A DNA stretch of 64,000 bases from NCBI GenBank assembly GCA_965213885.1, contig OZ243919.1:620001-684000 (forward strand), in the 5' to 3' direction. A program made the position numbers and the translations under genes. The number at the start of each line of letters is the position of its first letter. Position 1 is the first letter of the stretch. The stretch is from VYFG01 sp965213885. Lineage in GTDB: Bacteria; Pseudomonadota; Gammaproteobacteria; Arenicellales; Poriferihabitantaceae. Positions 17,664-26,065 of this stretch are shown here, piece by piece. The notes below the pieces were generated by a model that saw only the letters and a program-made list of their open reading frames with translations, did no database searches and was not told the DNA's origin.

Positions 17664-18160
17664 TGCGAGTGCTGGGAATCGACCCGGGTTCCCGAGTCAC
17701 CGGTCTTGGCATTGTGGAATCCAGTAATCAGAGTCTCATTGCCCTGTACAGCGAAAACCTGCGCCTTGGTGACGGACCCCTGCCGGACCGGCTGGGTGCA
17801 ATCTACCGCCGGGTGGCTGACCTGGTTGTGGAGTACTCCCTGAGCATGGTGGCCGTGGAGCAGGTGTTTGTTGCCAACAATGCCCGTTCCGCGCTGGTTC
17901 TCGGGCAGGCCCGCGGCAGTGCCATCTGTTCCGCTGTGAACGGGGGCTGCGGCGTGGTGGAATACAGCGCGCTGCAGATCAAGCGTGCGGTGGTGGGATC
18001 CGGCGGTGCCACCAAGGACCAGGTGCAGCACATGGTGCGCATCCTGTTGGGGCTTCGTGCCTCTCCGGGCAAGGATGCTGCCGATGCGCTGGCCTGCGCG
18101 ATCTGCCATGTTCACACCACCGAGGTGAACAGCCGGCTGAAGCAGGGGATAGTGCAATGA
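17663..18160 (+). CDS. ruvC: Holliday junction endonuclease RuvC
   Basis: Resolvase that cuts Holliday junctions after RuvAB branch migration. The 165-residue protein keeps the four acidic catalytic residues: Asp7 (GIDPGS), Glu66 (VAVEQVF), Asp138 and Asp141 (GKDAADALACA). The start overlaps yebC by one base, and the end overlaps ruvA by four (ATGA). Confidence 0.97.
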   Translation: MRVLGIDPGSRVTGLGIVESSNQSLIALYSENLRLGDGPLPDRLGAIYRRVADLVVEYSLSMVAVEQVFVANNARSALVLGQARGSAICSAVNGGCGVVEYSALQIKRAVVGSGGATKDQVQHMVRILLGLRASPGKDAADALACAICHVHTTEVNSRLKQGIVQ

Positions 18161-18759
18161 TCGGATTCTTGCGGGGGACCCTGTTGCAGAAAATGCCCCC
18201 CTTCCTGGTACTGGACGTGGGCGGTGTAGGATACGAGTTGGAGGCTCCCATGACCACGTTCTACGATCTGCCGGACGAGCAGGAGGAGGTTTCCCTGTTT
18301 ACCCACCTGCTGGTGCGGGAGGATGCTCATCTCCTGTTCGGTTTCTCCGACCCTTCCCAGAGGGGACTGTTCAGGAATCTGCTCAAGGTCAGCGGCGTGG
18401 GGCCCAGGGTTGGACTTGCCATCCTGTCTACCTTGACCGTCGGCCAGTTTGTCCAGTGTGTACGCCGTCAGGACGCCAGATCGCTGACGGTCGTGCCGGG
18501 AATCGGTCAGAAGACCGCCGAGCGGATGCTTCTCGACCTGCGTGACCGGATCGATCTGGATATTCTGGAGGAGGCGGGCGGCGGGGATTCTCCGACCGGG
18601 AAGTCCGTGCATAACCCGGTTGATGACGCCGTGGGTGCCCTGGTAGCGTTGGGCTACCGTACCTCCGACGCAAACCGGGCAGTCCGTGCGGTAGAGGAGC
18701 AGTGTGATGGTCGTGAAGACCTGATCAGGCTTGCCCTCAAGGCGCTCAGCAACAGATAG
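18157..18759 (+). CDS. ruvA: Holliday junction DNA helicase subunit RuvA
   Basis: Tetrameric junction-binding subunit, 200 residues. The N-terminal OB-fold (MIGFLRGTLLQKMPPFLVLD) is followed by a pair of helix-hairpin-helix elements (VSGVGPRVGLAILS and VPGIGQKTAERMLLDL), an acidic linker, and the C-terminal three-helix domain that touches RuvB (DDAVGALVALGYRTSDANRAV). Located between ruvC and ruvB as expected. Confidence 0.97.
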   Translation: MIGFLRGTLLQKMPPFLVLDVGGVGYELEAPMTTFYDLPDEQEEVSLFTHLLVREDAHLLFGFSDPSQRGLFRNLLKVSGVGPRVGLAILSTLTVGQFVQCVRRQDARSLTVVPGIGQKTAERMLLDLRDRIDLDILEEAGGGDSPTGKSVHNPVDDAVGALVALGYRTSDANRAVRAVEEQCDGREDLIRLALKALSNR

Positions 18760-18770
18760 TAGCCAGGAAC

Positions 18771-19835
18771 ATGAACAAGGCCAATCCCCTGTTGTCCCCC
18801 GATACCAGCGCCGATTCACCGCAGGAGCAGATGCTGGACCGCAGTCTTCGCCCTACCCGGCTTGATGACTTCATCGGTCAGCCGCGCACGAGGGAGCAGC
18901 TGGAAATCTTCATCCATGCCGCCCGTAAACGCGGCGAGGCGCTGGATCACGTGCTGGTCTTCGGTCCCCCGGGGCTGGGGAAAACCACTCTGGCCAACAT
19001 TGTCGCGAGGGAGATGGAAGCCCGGCTTCGCCAGACATCCGGACCGGTGCTGGAGAAGGCAGGAGATCTGGCGGCGATACTCACCAACCTCGAACCCAAT
19101 GATGTGCTGTTCATTGATGAAATCCATCGCATGAGCCCCGCCATCGAGGAGATCCTGTATCCCGCCATGGAGGACTACCGGCTCGACATCATGATCGGCG
19201 AGGGTCCCGCAGCGCGATCCATCAAGCTGGATCTGCCGGCGTTTACCCTGGTGGGCGCCACCACCAGGGCCGGATTGCTGACCTCACCGCTGAGGGACCG
19301 TTTCGGTATTGTCCACAGACTCCAGTTCTACACCATCGAGGAGCTGGGGCGTATCGTCGAACGCTCGGCGCAGCTCCTCGGGCTGTCGTTCGACAACGGC
19401 GGCGTGCAGGCCGTGGCGGCCCGTTCGCGCGGCACCCCGAGAATCGCGAACCGGCTGCTCAGGCGGGTTCGCGATTATGCCGAGGTCCGTTCGGATGGGT
19501 TCGTCAACCGGGAAGTCGCGGATGCCGCACTGGACATGCTGGAAGTGGACCGGTACGGTCTTGACTCCCTGGATCGCAGCATGCTGCTGGCCATCATGAC
19601 CAAGTTCGACGGTGGCCCGGTGGGTATCGACAGCATCTCTGCGGCCATCGGCGAGGAACGTGACACGATTGAGGACGTGGTGGAACCCTACCTGATCCAG
19701 CAGGGATTCCTCATGCGGACCTCCCGGGGCCGAATGGCGACAAGCACTGCCTGGCGCCACCTGGGTATTGAGATGCCCGGAGACGTCGCTGGTCGGCAGC
19801 AGCAACTGGTACCGGATGGGGGTGACGGAAAATGA
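18771..19835 (+). CDS. ruvB: Holliday junction DNA helicase ATPase RuvB
   Basis: AAA+ motor of branch migration, 354 residues. Walker A is FGPPGLGKTTLANIV, Walker B LFIDEIHRM, sensor 1 LVGATTRAG with the arginine finger in SPLRDRFG. The C-terminal winged helix ends with EPYLIQQGFLMRTSRGR, the RuvB signature. It begins 11 bases after ruvA. The ybgC-tol-pal genes follow on the same strand. Confidence 0.98.
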   Translation: MNKANPLLSPDTSADSPQEQMLDRSLRPTRLDDFIGQPRTREQLEIFIHAARKRGEALDHVLVFGPPGLGKTTLANIVAREMEARLRQTSGPVLEKAGDLAAILTNLEPNDVLFIDEIHRMSPAIEEILYPAMEDYRLDIMIGEGPAARSIKLDLPAFTLVGATTRAGLLTSPLRDRFGIVHRLQFYTIEELGRIVERSAQLLGLSFDNGGVQAVAARSRGTPRIANRLLRRVRDYAEVRSDGFVNREVADAALDMLEVDRYGLDSLDRSMLLAIMTKFDGGPVGIDSISAAIGEERDTIEDVVEPYLIQQGFLMRTSRGRMATSTAWRHLGIEMPGDVAGRQQQLVPDGGDGK

Positions 19836-19902
19836 CCGGCATCCCGCGTCATTCAGCAACGGTTCATCCGACGGCTATACATTGCAACGTGGGGTGGTAG
19901 AA

Positions 19903-20322
19903 ATGGCCACTGAGCCCGTCTTTTCACTGCCGGTAACAATCAATTATGAGGATACCGATGCTGCAGGCGTGGTGTATTACGCCAACTACCTTGCCTACAT
20001 GGAACGGGCCCGCAACGCCTGCCTGCGCGCGGCGGGTCTGCCGCTGACCGTCATCAGGGATGAGCACAACGCAGTGTTCGTGGTTACCGAAGCCCGACTG
20101 CGCTACCGCAAGCCGGCGATACTTGATGACATGATCAGCGTGACCCTGGAAGTGGATGAAATGCGCGGCGCCTCGGTGACCTTCATCCATCGCGTCCTTC
20201 GCGGTGAAGACCTGCTCGTGGAAGGGCAGGTCCGCCTGGGTATTCTCAGTGGCGACACTTTCTCACCGTGCAGAATACCCGACATCGTCTGGCAAGTCCT
20301 GGTCAGGCACCGGATACAATAG
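19903..20322 (+). CDS. ybgC: Tol-Pal-associated acyl-CoA thioesterase YbgC
   Basis: Hot-dog fold thioesterase of 139 residues at the head of the tol-pal operon. The catalytic pattern YEDTDAAGVVYYANYLAYME with its Asp is present near residues 15-35. I chose the ATG at 19903 because it gives the family length; the open frame reaches back into ruvB, where it is only an out-of-frame overlap. E. coli YbgC acts on short-chain or phospholipid-linked acyl groups; its link to the Tol complex remains unclear. Confidence 0.93.
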   Translation: MATEPVFSLPVTINYEDTDAAGVVYYANYLAYMERARNACLRAAGLPLTVIRDEHNAVFVVTEARLRYRKPAILDDMISVTLEVDEMRGASVTFIHRVLRGEDLLVEGQVRLGILSGDTFSPCRIPDIVWQVLVRHRIQ

Positions 20323-20390
20323 GCCGCCGATCCCGGACATTCATCCGCCGGAGTCCCAATACCCCGATCAAGGCAACCCCGAGAAACAAA

Positions 20391-21098
20391 ATGCCTATCA
20401 ATATACCCGTCAACCCGGATGGAGGACTGTCCATACTTCACCTGGTCCTCGGCGCCAGCTGGTTGGTACAGGCCGTGATGCTGATCCTCTTTCTTGCCTC
20501 CGTGATATCGTGGTTCATGATCGATCGCAAGCGCAGTTCCTACAATCGGTACATGCGCATTGCCGACACCTTCGAGGACGAGTTCTGGTCGGGCGGGGAA
20601 ATGAGCCGGATCCACCAGAAATGGAGTAATGAGGGTGTCAGCGAGGGCATCGTCAACATTTTCATTGCAGGGTACCGGGAATACAACCGGCTGGTACAGA
20701 AGACCCATGTGAACCGCACGGAAATGGTGGATGGCGTACATCGCTCCATGCGGGTGGCGCTGAGCCGGGAAGTTGATCATCTGGAAACCAACCTGTCCTT
20801 CCTCGCCACCGTCGGCTCGATCAGTCCGTATATCGGCCTGTTCGGCACCGTCTGGGGGATCATGAATTCCTTCATGCAACTGGGCATCCAGCAGCAGGTT
20901 ACCATCGCCACGGTGGCGCCGGGCATCGCCGAGGCGCTGATCGCGACGGCCATGGGCCTGTTCGCGGCCATACCGGCGGTCGTGGCGTACAACCGGTTCG
21001 CCCATATTGCGGAAAAGCTGACCACCCGTTACGAAGTGTTCATGGAGGAGTTCGTCAGTATCGTCAATCGCCAGGACATTTCGCACAAGGTCCAATGA
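20391..21098 (+). CDS. tolQ: Tol-Pal system proton channel subunit TolQ
   Basis: Inner-membrane protein of 235 residues and three helices, homologous to ExbB/MotA, which with TolR uses the proton gradient to energise TolA during outer-membrane constriction. The start at 20391 follows a GAGAAA site and gives the canonical short N-terminus; the upstream in-frame extension overlaps ybgC. The conserved FLATVGSISPYIGLFGTVWG and the helix-3 stretch AEALIATAMGLFAAIPAVVAYN are present. It overlaps tolR by four bases. Confidence 0.96.
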   Translation: MPINIPVNPDGGLSILHLVLGASWLVQAVMLILFLASVISWFMIDRKRSSYNRYMRIADTFEDEFWSGGEMSRIHQKWSNEGVSEGIVNIFIAGYREYNRLVQKTHVNRTEMVDGVHRSMRVALSREVDHLETNLSFLATVGSISPYIGLFGTVWGIMNSFMQLGIQQQVTIATVAPGIAEALIATAMGLFAAIPAVVAYNRFAHIAEKLTTRYEVFMEEFVSIVNRQDISHKVQ

Positions 21099-21520
21099 GC
21101 CAGACACGCTACGGTCGCAAGAAACGTCTCATGGGTGAGATCAACGTGGTGCCGTATATCGATGTCATGCTGGTCTTGCTGGTGATCTTCATGATCACTG
21201 CCCCATTGCTCAGCACGGGGGTCAAGGTGGATTTGCCGGAATCGGCAGCGGAGGTCTTTCCCAGCGACGAGGAAGAACCGTTCGTGGTGACCGTGGATTT
21301 TGAAGGCAACCTGTATATCAACGATAACGAGGAGCCTGTGCGGAATCCAGAGGATGCGACCCGGCAAGTCAGGGCTGTGCTGACGCGAAATCCGGATCTG
21401 CCATTCCTGGTGAGGGGGGACGCCAAGGCGAACTATGGTTACGTGGTGGAAGCCATGGTGCTCTTGCAGAAAGCCGGGGTGGAGTCTGTTGGGCTGGTGA
21501 CCGAGATGCCGGGAACTTGA
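21095..21520 (+). CDS. tolR: Tol-Pal system protein TolR
   Basis: ExbD-like protein of 141 residues: short cytoplasmic N-terminus, one helix carrying the essential Asp in INVVPYIDVMLVLLVIFMIT, and a periplasmic domain. It partners with TolQ as the proton channel. The stop overlaps the TTG start of tolA (TTGA), so all three are coupled in translation. Confidence 0.96.
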   Translation: MSQTRYGRKKRLMGEINVVPYIDVMLVLLVIFMITAPLLSTGVKVDLPESAAEVFPSDEEEPFVVTVDFEGNLYINDNEEPVRNPEDATRQVRAVLTRNPDLPFLVRGDAKANYGYVVEAMVLLQKAGVESVGLVTEMPGT

Positions 21521-22656
21521 TCAGAGAAAGACTGCGAAGGATTGGATCCTGGACCAGGGCTGCCCTGTTTACCCTGTTCATTCATGGCGTAATCATCTAT
21601 CTCATTTTTTTTGGCCTCGGTATCCATCAGGAAAGGCTTGAAGCCGAGGGCAGGCCCGTGCAGGCGGTCGTGGTGAATCAGCAGGATCTGGACAGGAACA
21701 GGGAAGAAGAGAAACGCAAACTGGAGGAATTGGAACGCAAACGCAAGGAAGAGGAGCAGCGTCTGGCCGAGGAGCAGAAGCGCGAGGAGGAGGCACGCAA
21801 GCGACGGGAATCCATACTCAGCAACTGTGAGAAGCTGGTTCTGGAAGAGGAAATGTCAGGGGAGGTGAATCACGACCTCGACGGGCTTTGCGAGAGAGAG
21901 CGGCAGGCGTTGAAGGAGCAGCGCGCCGAGGAAGAGCGGCAAAGGCAGGAAGAGGAACGCAGACGCCAGGAAGAAGAGCAGAAGCAAAAGGAGGAGGCCG
22001 AGAGAAAACGCAAGACCGAGGAAGAGCAGAAGCAAAAGGAGGAGGCTGAGAGAAAGCGCAAGGTCGAGGAGGAGTGGAAGCAAAAGGAGGAAGCCGAGAG
22101 AAAGCGCAAGGCCGAGGAGGAGCGGAAGCAAAAGGAGGAAGCCGAGAGAAAACGCAAGGCCGAGGAGGAGCGGAAGCAAAAGGAGGAAGCCGAGAGAAAG
22201 CGCAAGGCCGAGGAGGAGCGGAAGCAAAAGGAGGAGGCCGAGAGAAAGCGCAAGGCCGAGGAAGAGCGGAAGCGCAAGGAGGAGGCCGAACGCCTACTGG
22301 CCGAGCAGAAGTTGAAAGAGCAGCTTGCCGCGGAGCACGAGGCCCGTCTAGCGGCTCAAACGGAGAAAGACGCGGCCAATGCCCTGTCCGCCGCGGCAGG
22401 CCGGATTCGCTCCTCCATCGAAGAAAACTGGCGCCGCCCGGGGGACGTTCGCGGACTGAAGGTGGTGATCAAACTGCGGGTGGGCCGCAACGGGGAAGTG
22501 CAGAATGCCCGCATTGTCGAGAGCAGCGGGGACACTCGATTCGACGAATCCGCAGAATTGGCGGTCAAGAAGGCCTCGCCTTTGCCAATTCCGAAAGAAC
22601 CGGAGTATTATGACCACATCAAAGAGTTTCGTATTGAATTCAACCCGGATGAGTAA
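21517..22656 (+). CDS. tolA: Tol-Pal system protein TolA
   Basis: Energy-transducing protein spanning the periplasm, 379 residues. One N-terminal helix (ALFTLFIHGVIIYLIFFGLGI), a long charged helical domain of about residues 55-280 made of Lys/Arg/Glu repeats, and a C-terminal globular domain (residues about 285-379, SSIEENWRRPGDVRGLKVVIKL) that binds TolB/Pal. Start is TTG at 21517, chosen because it overlaps tolR by four bases and yields the standard membrane anchor. The helical domain holds six near-identical 16-residue repeats. It overlaps tolB by eight bases. Confidence 0.95.
   Translation: MIRERLRRIGSWTRAALFTLFIHGVIIYLIFFGLGIHQERLEAEGRPVQAVVVNQQDLDRNREEEKRKLEELERKRKEEEQRLAEEQKREEEARKRRESILSNCEKLVLEEEMSGEVNHDLDGLCERERQALKEQRAEEERQRQEEERRRQEEEQKQKEEAERKRKTEEEQKQKEEAERKRKVEEEWKQKEEAERKRKAEEERKQKEEAERKRKAEEERKQKEEAERKRKAEEERKQKEEAERKRKAEEERKRKEEAERLLAEQKLKEQLAAEHEARLAAQTEKDAANALSAAAGRIRSSIEENWRRPGDVRGLKVVIKLRVGRNGEVQNARIVESSGDTRFDESAELAVKKASPLPIPKEPEYYDHIKEFRIEFNPDE
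22000..22287 (+). repeat. Six tandem 48-bp repeats within tolA
   Basis: Six units of 48 bases (16 codons, consensus ERKRKAEEERKQKEEA) in perfect register, with few substitutions. Nucleotide identity between neighbours is high, so the number of units may vary between strains and this would change the length of the periplasmic TolA helix. Confidence 0.9.
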
Positions 22657-23980
22657 GATTTTCAGAATTGTGTCTCAGTTCGATGGCAGGTCTGCCCTTG
22701 TACTGGTGTTGCTGCTACTTGTGCCCTGCAGGGCAACAGCGGAGTTTACCATCGAGGTCAAGAAAGGGGTGGAGGCCGGTATTCCGATCGCGGTCGTGCC
22801 CTTCGGACTTCAGGGCGTCGATGGCCTGGAGCATTTGCCGGCAGACATCATCCAGTCCGATCTGGGAATCAGCGGCAAGTTCGACCCCATTTCGCGGGAG
22901 ACCTTTCTCAGCCAGCCGACGGACCTGAAATCGTTGCAGTACAAGGACTGGCGTCTGATCAAGGCCGAGGTCCTGGTGGTGGGAAAGGTGATCAACATCG
23001 GCAACGGGCAGTACGAGGTGCGTTTTCGCCTGATTGACGTTTTTCGCGAACGGCAACTGGTGGGACAGAAGTTCCTGGTACCGATAAACCAAATCCGGAA
23101 GGTGTCGCACCAGATCAGCGATCTTATTTTCCAGCATTTCACTGGGAAGCCCGGCGCTTTTGACACAAAGATTGCCTATGTGCATGTTGAGGGTGAGGAT
23201 CCGAACCAGATATTCAAGCTGCAGATTGCAGACTCCGACGGCCACAACCCGAAGACAGTACTCCAGTCATCGGAACCCATACTGTCCCCGGCGTGGTCTC
23301 CAGACGGGAACTGGATCAGTTATGTCTCTTTTGAAAAGAAACACTCCGTGATTTACGTGCAGAATGTCTGGAGTGGTGAACGGGAGCTCATATCCGCATT
23401 CCAGGGCATCAACAGTGCGCCGTCCTGGTCGCCCGACGGGCGGCGCCTCGCCATCACCCTGTCGAAGGATGGTAACCCCGATATATATATCTATAGCCTG
23501 GACAACGGCAGCCTGCGGCGTATGACCAGCCATCCGTCCATCGATACCGAGGCCTCGTTTTCTCCGGACGGCAGGATGCTGGTGTTCGCCTCGGGACGTG
23601 CCGGCCCCCCTCAGTTGTATGAGATGTCCGTGGCGGGCGGAGAACCGCGAAGACTCACGACCGGGCTGTACAACGCCGGACCTTCCTATTCGCCGGACGG
23701 GAAAAGCATCGTCCTGATCACGGATCAGGGAAACGGTTTTCGAGTTGGGATATACTCGAACGAGGATCGAACCGGAACTGTAAGAGAGTTGACCGATACC
23801 ACGCAGGATGAATCCCCAGCCTTCGCTCCCAACGGTGAAATGATCATCTATGCCACCCAACAGGGTGGTAAAAGCCTGCTGGCCGTGGTGTCTACGGACG
23901 GCTTGGTAAAGAAATCCCTGCGATTCCAGCAGGGTTCCGTCAGAGAACCAGTGTGGTCCCCCTTTAACCGCAAACTGTAG
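22649..23980 (+). CDS. tolB: Tol-Pal system beta-propeller protein TolB
   Basis: Periplasmic protein of 443 residues. A signal peptide ends at PCRATAE; the N-terminal domain binding TolA follows, and then a six-bladed propeller with repeated SPDG motifs (AWSPDGNWISY, SWSPDGRRLAIT, SFSPDGRMLVFASG, SYSPDGKSIVLI). Start at the ATG at 22649 was chosen because it gives a proper signal peptide and overlaps tolA by eight bases; the frame is open further into tolA. Confidence 0.96.
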   Translation: MSKIFRIVSQFDGRSALVLVLLLLVPCRATAEFTIEVKKGVEAGIPIAVVPFGLQGVDGLEHLPADIIQSDLGISGKFDPISRETFLSQPTDLKSLQYKDWRLIKAEVLVVGKVINIGNGQYEVRFRLIDVFRERQLVGQKFLVPINQIRKVSHQISDLIFQHFTGKPGAFDTKIAYVHVEGEDPNQIFKLQIADSDGHNPKTVLQSSEPILSPAWSPDGNWISYVSFEKKHSVIYVQNVWSGERELISAFQGINSAPSWSPDGRRLAITLSKDGNPDIYIYSLDNGSLRRMTSHPSIDTEASFSPDGRMLVFASGRAGPPQLYEMSVAGGEPRRLTTGLYNAGPSYSPDGKSIVLITDQGNGFRVGIYSNEDRTGTVRELTDTTQDESPAFAPNGEMIIYATQQGGKSLLAVVSTDGLVKKSLRFQQGSVREPVWSPFNRKL

Positions 23981-23988
23981 AGGCAAAT

Positions 23989-24570
23989 ATGCGCAACTTA
24001 CTTTCCTATCTCCTGCTCGCCTGTGTGGGTGTGATACTTTCAGGCTGTGGCGGACGTGCACCCGTGGATACCGTGGACGAGTATACCGAGATTGAGGTAG
24101 TGGATGGCACGGCCGGAGCCAGCACTGCGGGAATTCCCGAGGATGATACGGAGCCGGTTGTCAGTGGACTTGGTGGTGAAGCCGCCGGAGAACAGGCCGA
24201 TGAGGCGACCCTCATCGACGAGGGCGGCGACAGCAGTTTGCTGGACAAGCGAATTGTGTATTTTGAATACAACAGCAGCCTTTTGACCCTGGAGGCCGAG
24301 ACCGTGGTGCAGGCTCATGCCCAGCACCTGGCTTCCAATCCCGGCATTCAGATTATTCTGGAAGGACACGCGGATGAACGGGGGACCCGGGAATACAACT
24401 TGGCACTGGGAGAAGACCGCGCCAAATCCGTGGCCAATATCCTGGAAGTCCGGGGAGTGAGTCCAAGCCAGATACAAATTGTGTCCTATGGCGAGGAACG
24501 ACCGGTGGCGCTGGGGAGCGACGAGGCCGCGTGGGCCCTTAACCGGCGGGTGGAGATACTCTACCAGTAA
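23989..24570 (+). CDS. pal: Peptidoglycan-associated lipoprotein Pal
   Basis: Outer-membrane lipoprotein of 193 residues: signal peptide with lipobox LSGC (Cys near residue 20), an acidic linker of about 60 residues, and an OmpA-like peptidoglycan-binding domain (VYFEYNSSLLT, ILEGHADERGTREYNLALGE, VSYGEERPVAL, NRRVEILYQ). The linker is longer and more acidic than in E. coli. It begins 8 bases after tolB. Confidence 0.96.
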   Translation: MRNLLSYLLLACVGVILSGCGGRAPVDTVDEYTEIEVVDGTAGASTAGIPEDDTEPVVSGLGGEAAGEQADEATLIDEGGDSSLLDKRIVYFEYNSSLLTLEAETVVQAHAQHLASNPGIQIILEGHADERGTREYNLALGEDRAKSVANILEVRGVSPSQIQIVSYGEERPVALGSDEAAWALNRRVEILYQ

Positions 24571-24738
24571 TCCGGGCATGGACGGACGTCGTATAGGATC
24601 AACACCTGTCGACGGCCCGCCAGTCAAGTCGTATTGCCAGCGGGCAACCGGGCCTGGATGGACCTAGCGGATCATGCGGAAGGGTACGGCTTTGATCGTG
24701 GAATTGACACATACATGCAGCCTATGGCCTGGTAGTCC

Positions 24739-25770
24739 ATGGGCCTGAAGATGCGAGGCAGGAACATGTCAATATTCAACCCGTCAGACTGTGCAGGATG
24801 GCGAATAACAGTTGTATCTTCCTTGTCAGCGGCAATGATCCTCATGAAGTGGGGGACTTCCCCCATCCTCGCCGCGGAGCCTGTGTTGGTGGAATCCCAG
24901 GTGAAGGTGGCGCAAGTGCAGCAACAGTCGGTTCAACCGGTGCCGCAGCCGAACTTCGAGATGATCCGGGCGCTGTATGAACTCACCGCCCTCAAGGAGG
25001 AACTGAAAGTTCTCCGGAACCGGGTGGAGGAGATGCACTTCAAGCAGGAGATCGCCTCGCGGCGGCAACAGGATTTCATCCTGGACATGGACCGCCGCTT
25101 GACCGACCTTGAACAGAACCAACAGGATTTCCTGGCTCGCCTGGAAGCATTGGCATCAATTACGTTGCCCCCCTCGGAAGAAGCCCTGACCGAAGGCGAG
25201 GCCATAGAGGATGGCACAACCGATGTGGTCACAGGTGCCGAGGGGGCTGTGGCTGAGCAGACGCTCCCGGGTGAGGCATCTGAAGATGATGACGGCCAGG
25301 CCGGCGGTACGGATTCCGTCGACACCGTGGCCGTTTCCAGCGCTCGCCCAGAACCGGACGCTACCCCTGTCGGCAGTGTTTCCCTGAACGAACAGGATGC
25401 CTACGACACCGCGTTCGAGGCGCTCAAACAGAGCAGGTACCAGGATGCCATAGAGCAGTTCCAGGCCCTCGTGAACACCTGGCCCGAAAGCCAGTTGGCC
25501 GATGATTCCCTGTACTGGATGTCCGAGGCGTACTACGTTACCAGGGAATTCGAGGCGGCACTGAATGGCTTTCGTACACTTGTCCAACGGCACCCGGGAA
25601 GTTCCCGTGTGCCGGAAGCAATGCTCAAGGTGGGTTACATTCAGTACGACATCGGCGCCTACGATGAGGCGGCGAACACCTTCGAGAATATCCTGGAGCG
25701 GTTTCCCGGGCACCAGGTGACGGTTTCCGCATCGATCCGTCTGCGGCGGATCAAGCAGACAATCCAGTAA
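24739..25770 (+). CDS. cpoB: Cell division coordinator CpoB (Tol-Pal YbgF)
   Basis: Periplasmic protein that links Tol-Pal to PBP1B-dependent peptidoglycan synthesis. Up to 343 residues: a signal peptide ending ILAAE, an N-terminal coiled coil (about residues 70-140, LTALKEELKVLRNRVEEM), an acidic linker, and a C-terminal TPR domain (residues about 215-343, DAYDTAFEALKQSRYQDAIEQF). The ATG at 24766, with GGCAGG before it, is an alternative start and gives a tighter signal peptide. A 168-base gap after pal is wider than the rest of the operon. Confidence 0.92.
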   Translation: MGLKMRGRNMSIFNPSDCAGWRITVVSSLSAAMILMKWGTSPILAAEPVLVESQVKVAQVQQQSVQPVPQPNFEMIRALYELTALKEELKVLRNRVEEMHFKQEIASRRQQDFILDMDRRLTDLEQNQQDFLARLEALASITLPPSEEALTEGEAIEDGTTDVVTGAEGAVAEQTLPGEASEDDDGQAGGTDSVDTVAVSSARPEPDATPVGSVSLNEQDAYDTAFEALKQSRYQDAIEQFQALVNTWPESQLADDSLYWMSEAYYVTREFEAALNGFRTLVQRHPGSSRVPEAMLKVGYIQYDIGAYDEAANTFENILERFPGHQVTVSASIRLRRIKQTIQ

Positions 25771-25788
25771 TGTTGAATTGATTCCGTG

Positions 25789-26007
25789 CTACCGGACGAT
25801 TTCGGTCGGCTGATTCCAGATGGATTGTGTAGTGTACTTGTTCAATCCGTCTCCCCGTATATCCCCCAATCCACAGTACCCACGGTTGCCGTTGTCGTCC
25901 TTCCCCGTCCGCTCGAACCGGTGTCCGTCCACCTCGATCCCCGTGGCGTCGATGAACAACGGAACGGATCCCTTCGTTTCCACCTCATGGGCGATGATGG
26001 GCGCCAC
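25789..26007 (-). pseudogene. Transposase remnant (DDE type)
   Basis: A 72-codon fragment whose first half, from VPLFIDATGIEVDGHRFE on, resembles the first catalytic-Asp region of DDE transposases (IS4/IS1380-like). The frame then departs from the expected GYWLH pattern (GYCGLGDI), which implies an indel. No start, no remaining catalytic residues and no ends can be found, so it is a decayed insertion lying between cpoB and the next IS. Confidence 0.55.
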
Positions 26008-26065
26008 CCGCCTTCACCGCCCAAATTCAGTGAGATCCCTTATCCCCCAAGGGATGTGGGCAGAT

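Noticed and set aside
21856..22277. Leu- or Ser-rich open frames antisense to tolA
   Set aside because: They are simple mirror products of the Lys/Glu codon repeats in tolA and have no start signals.
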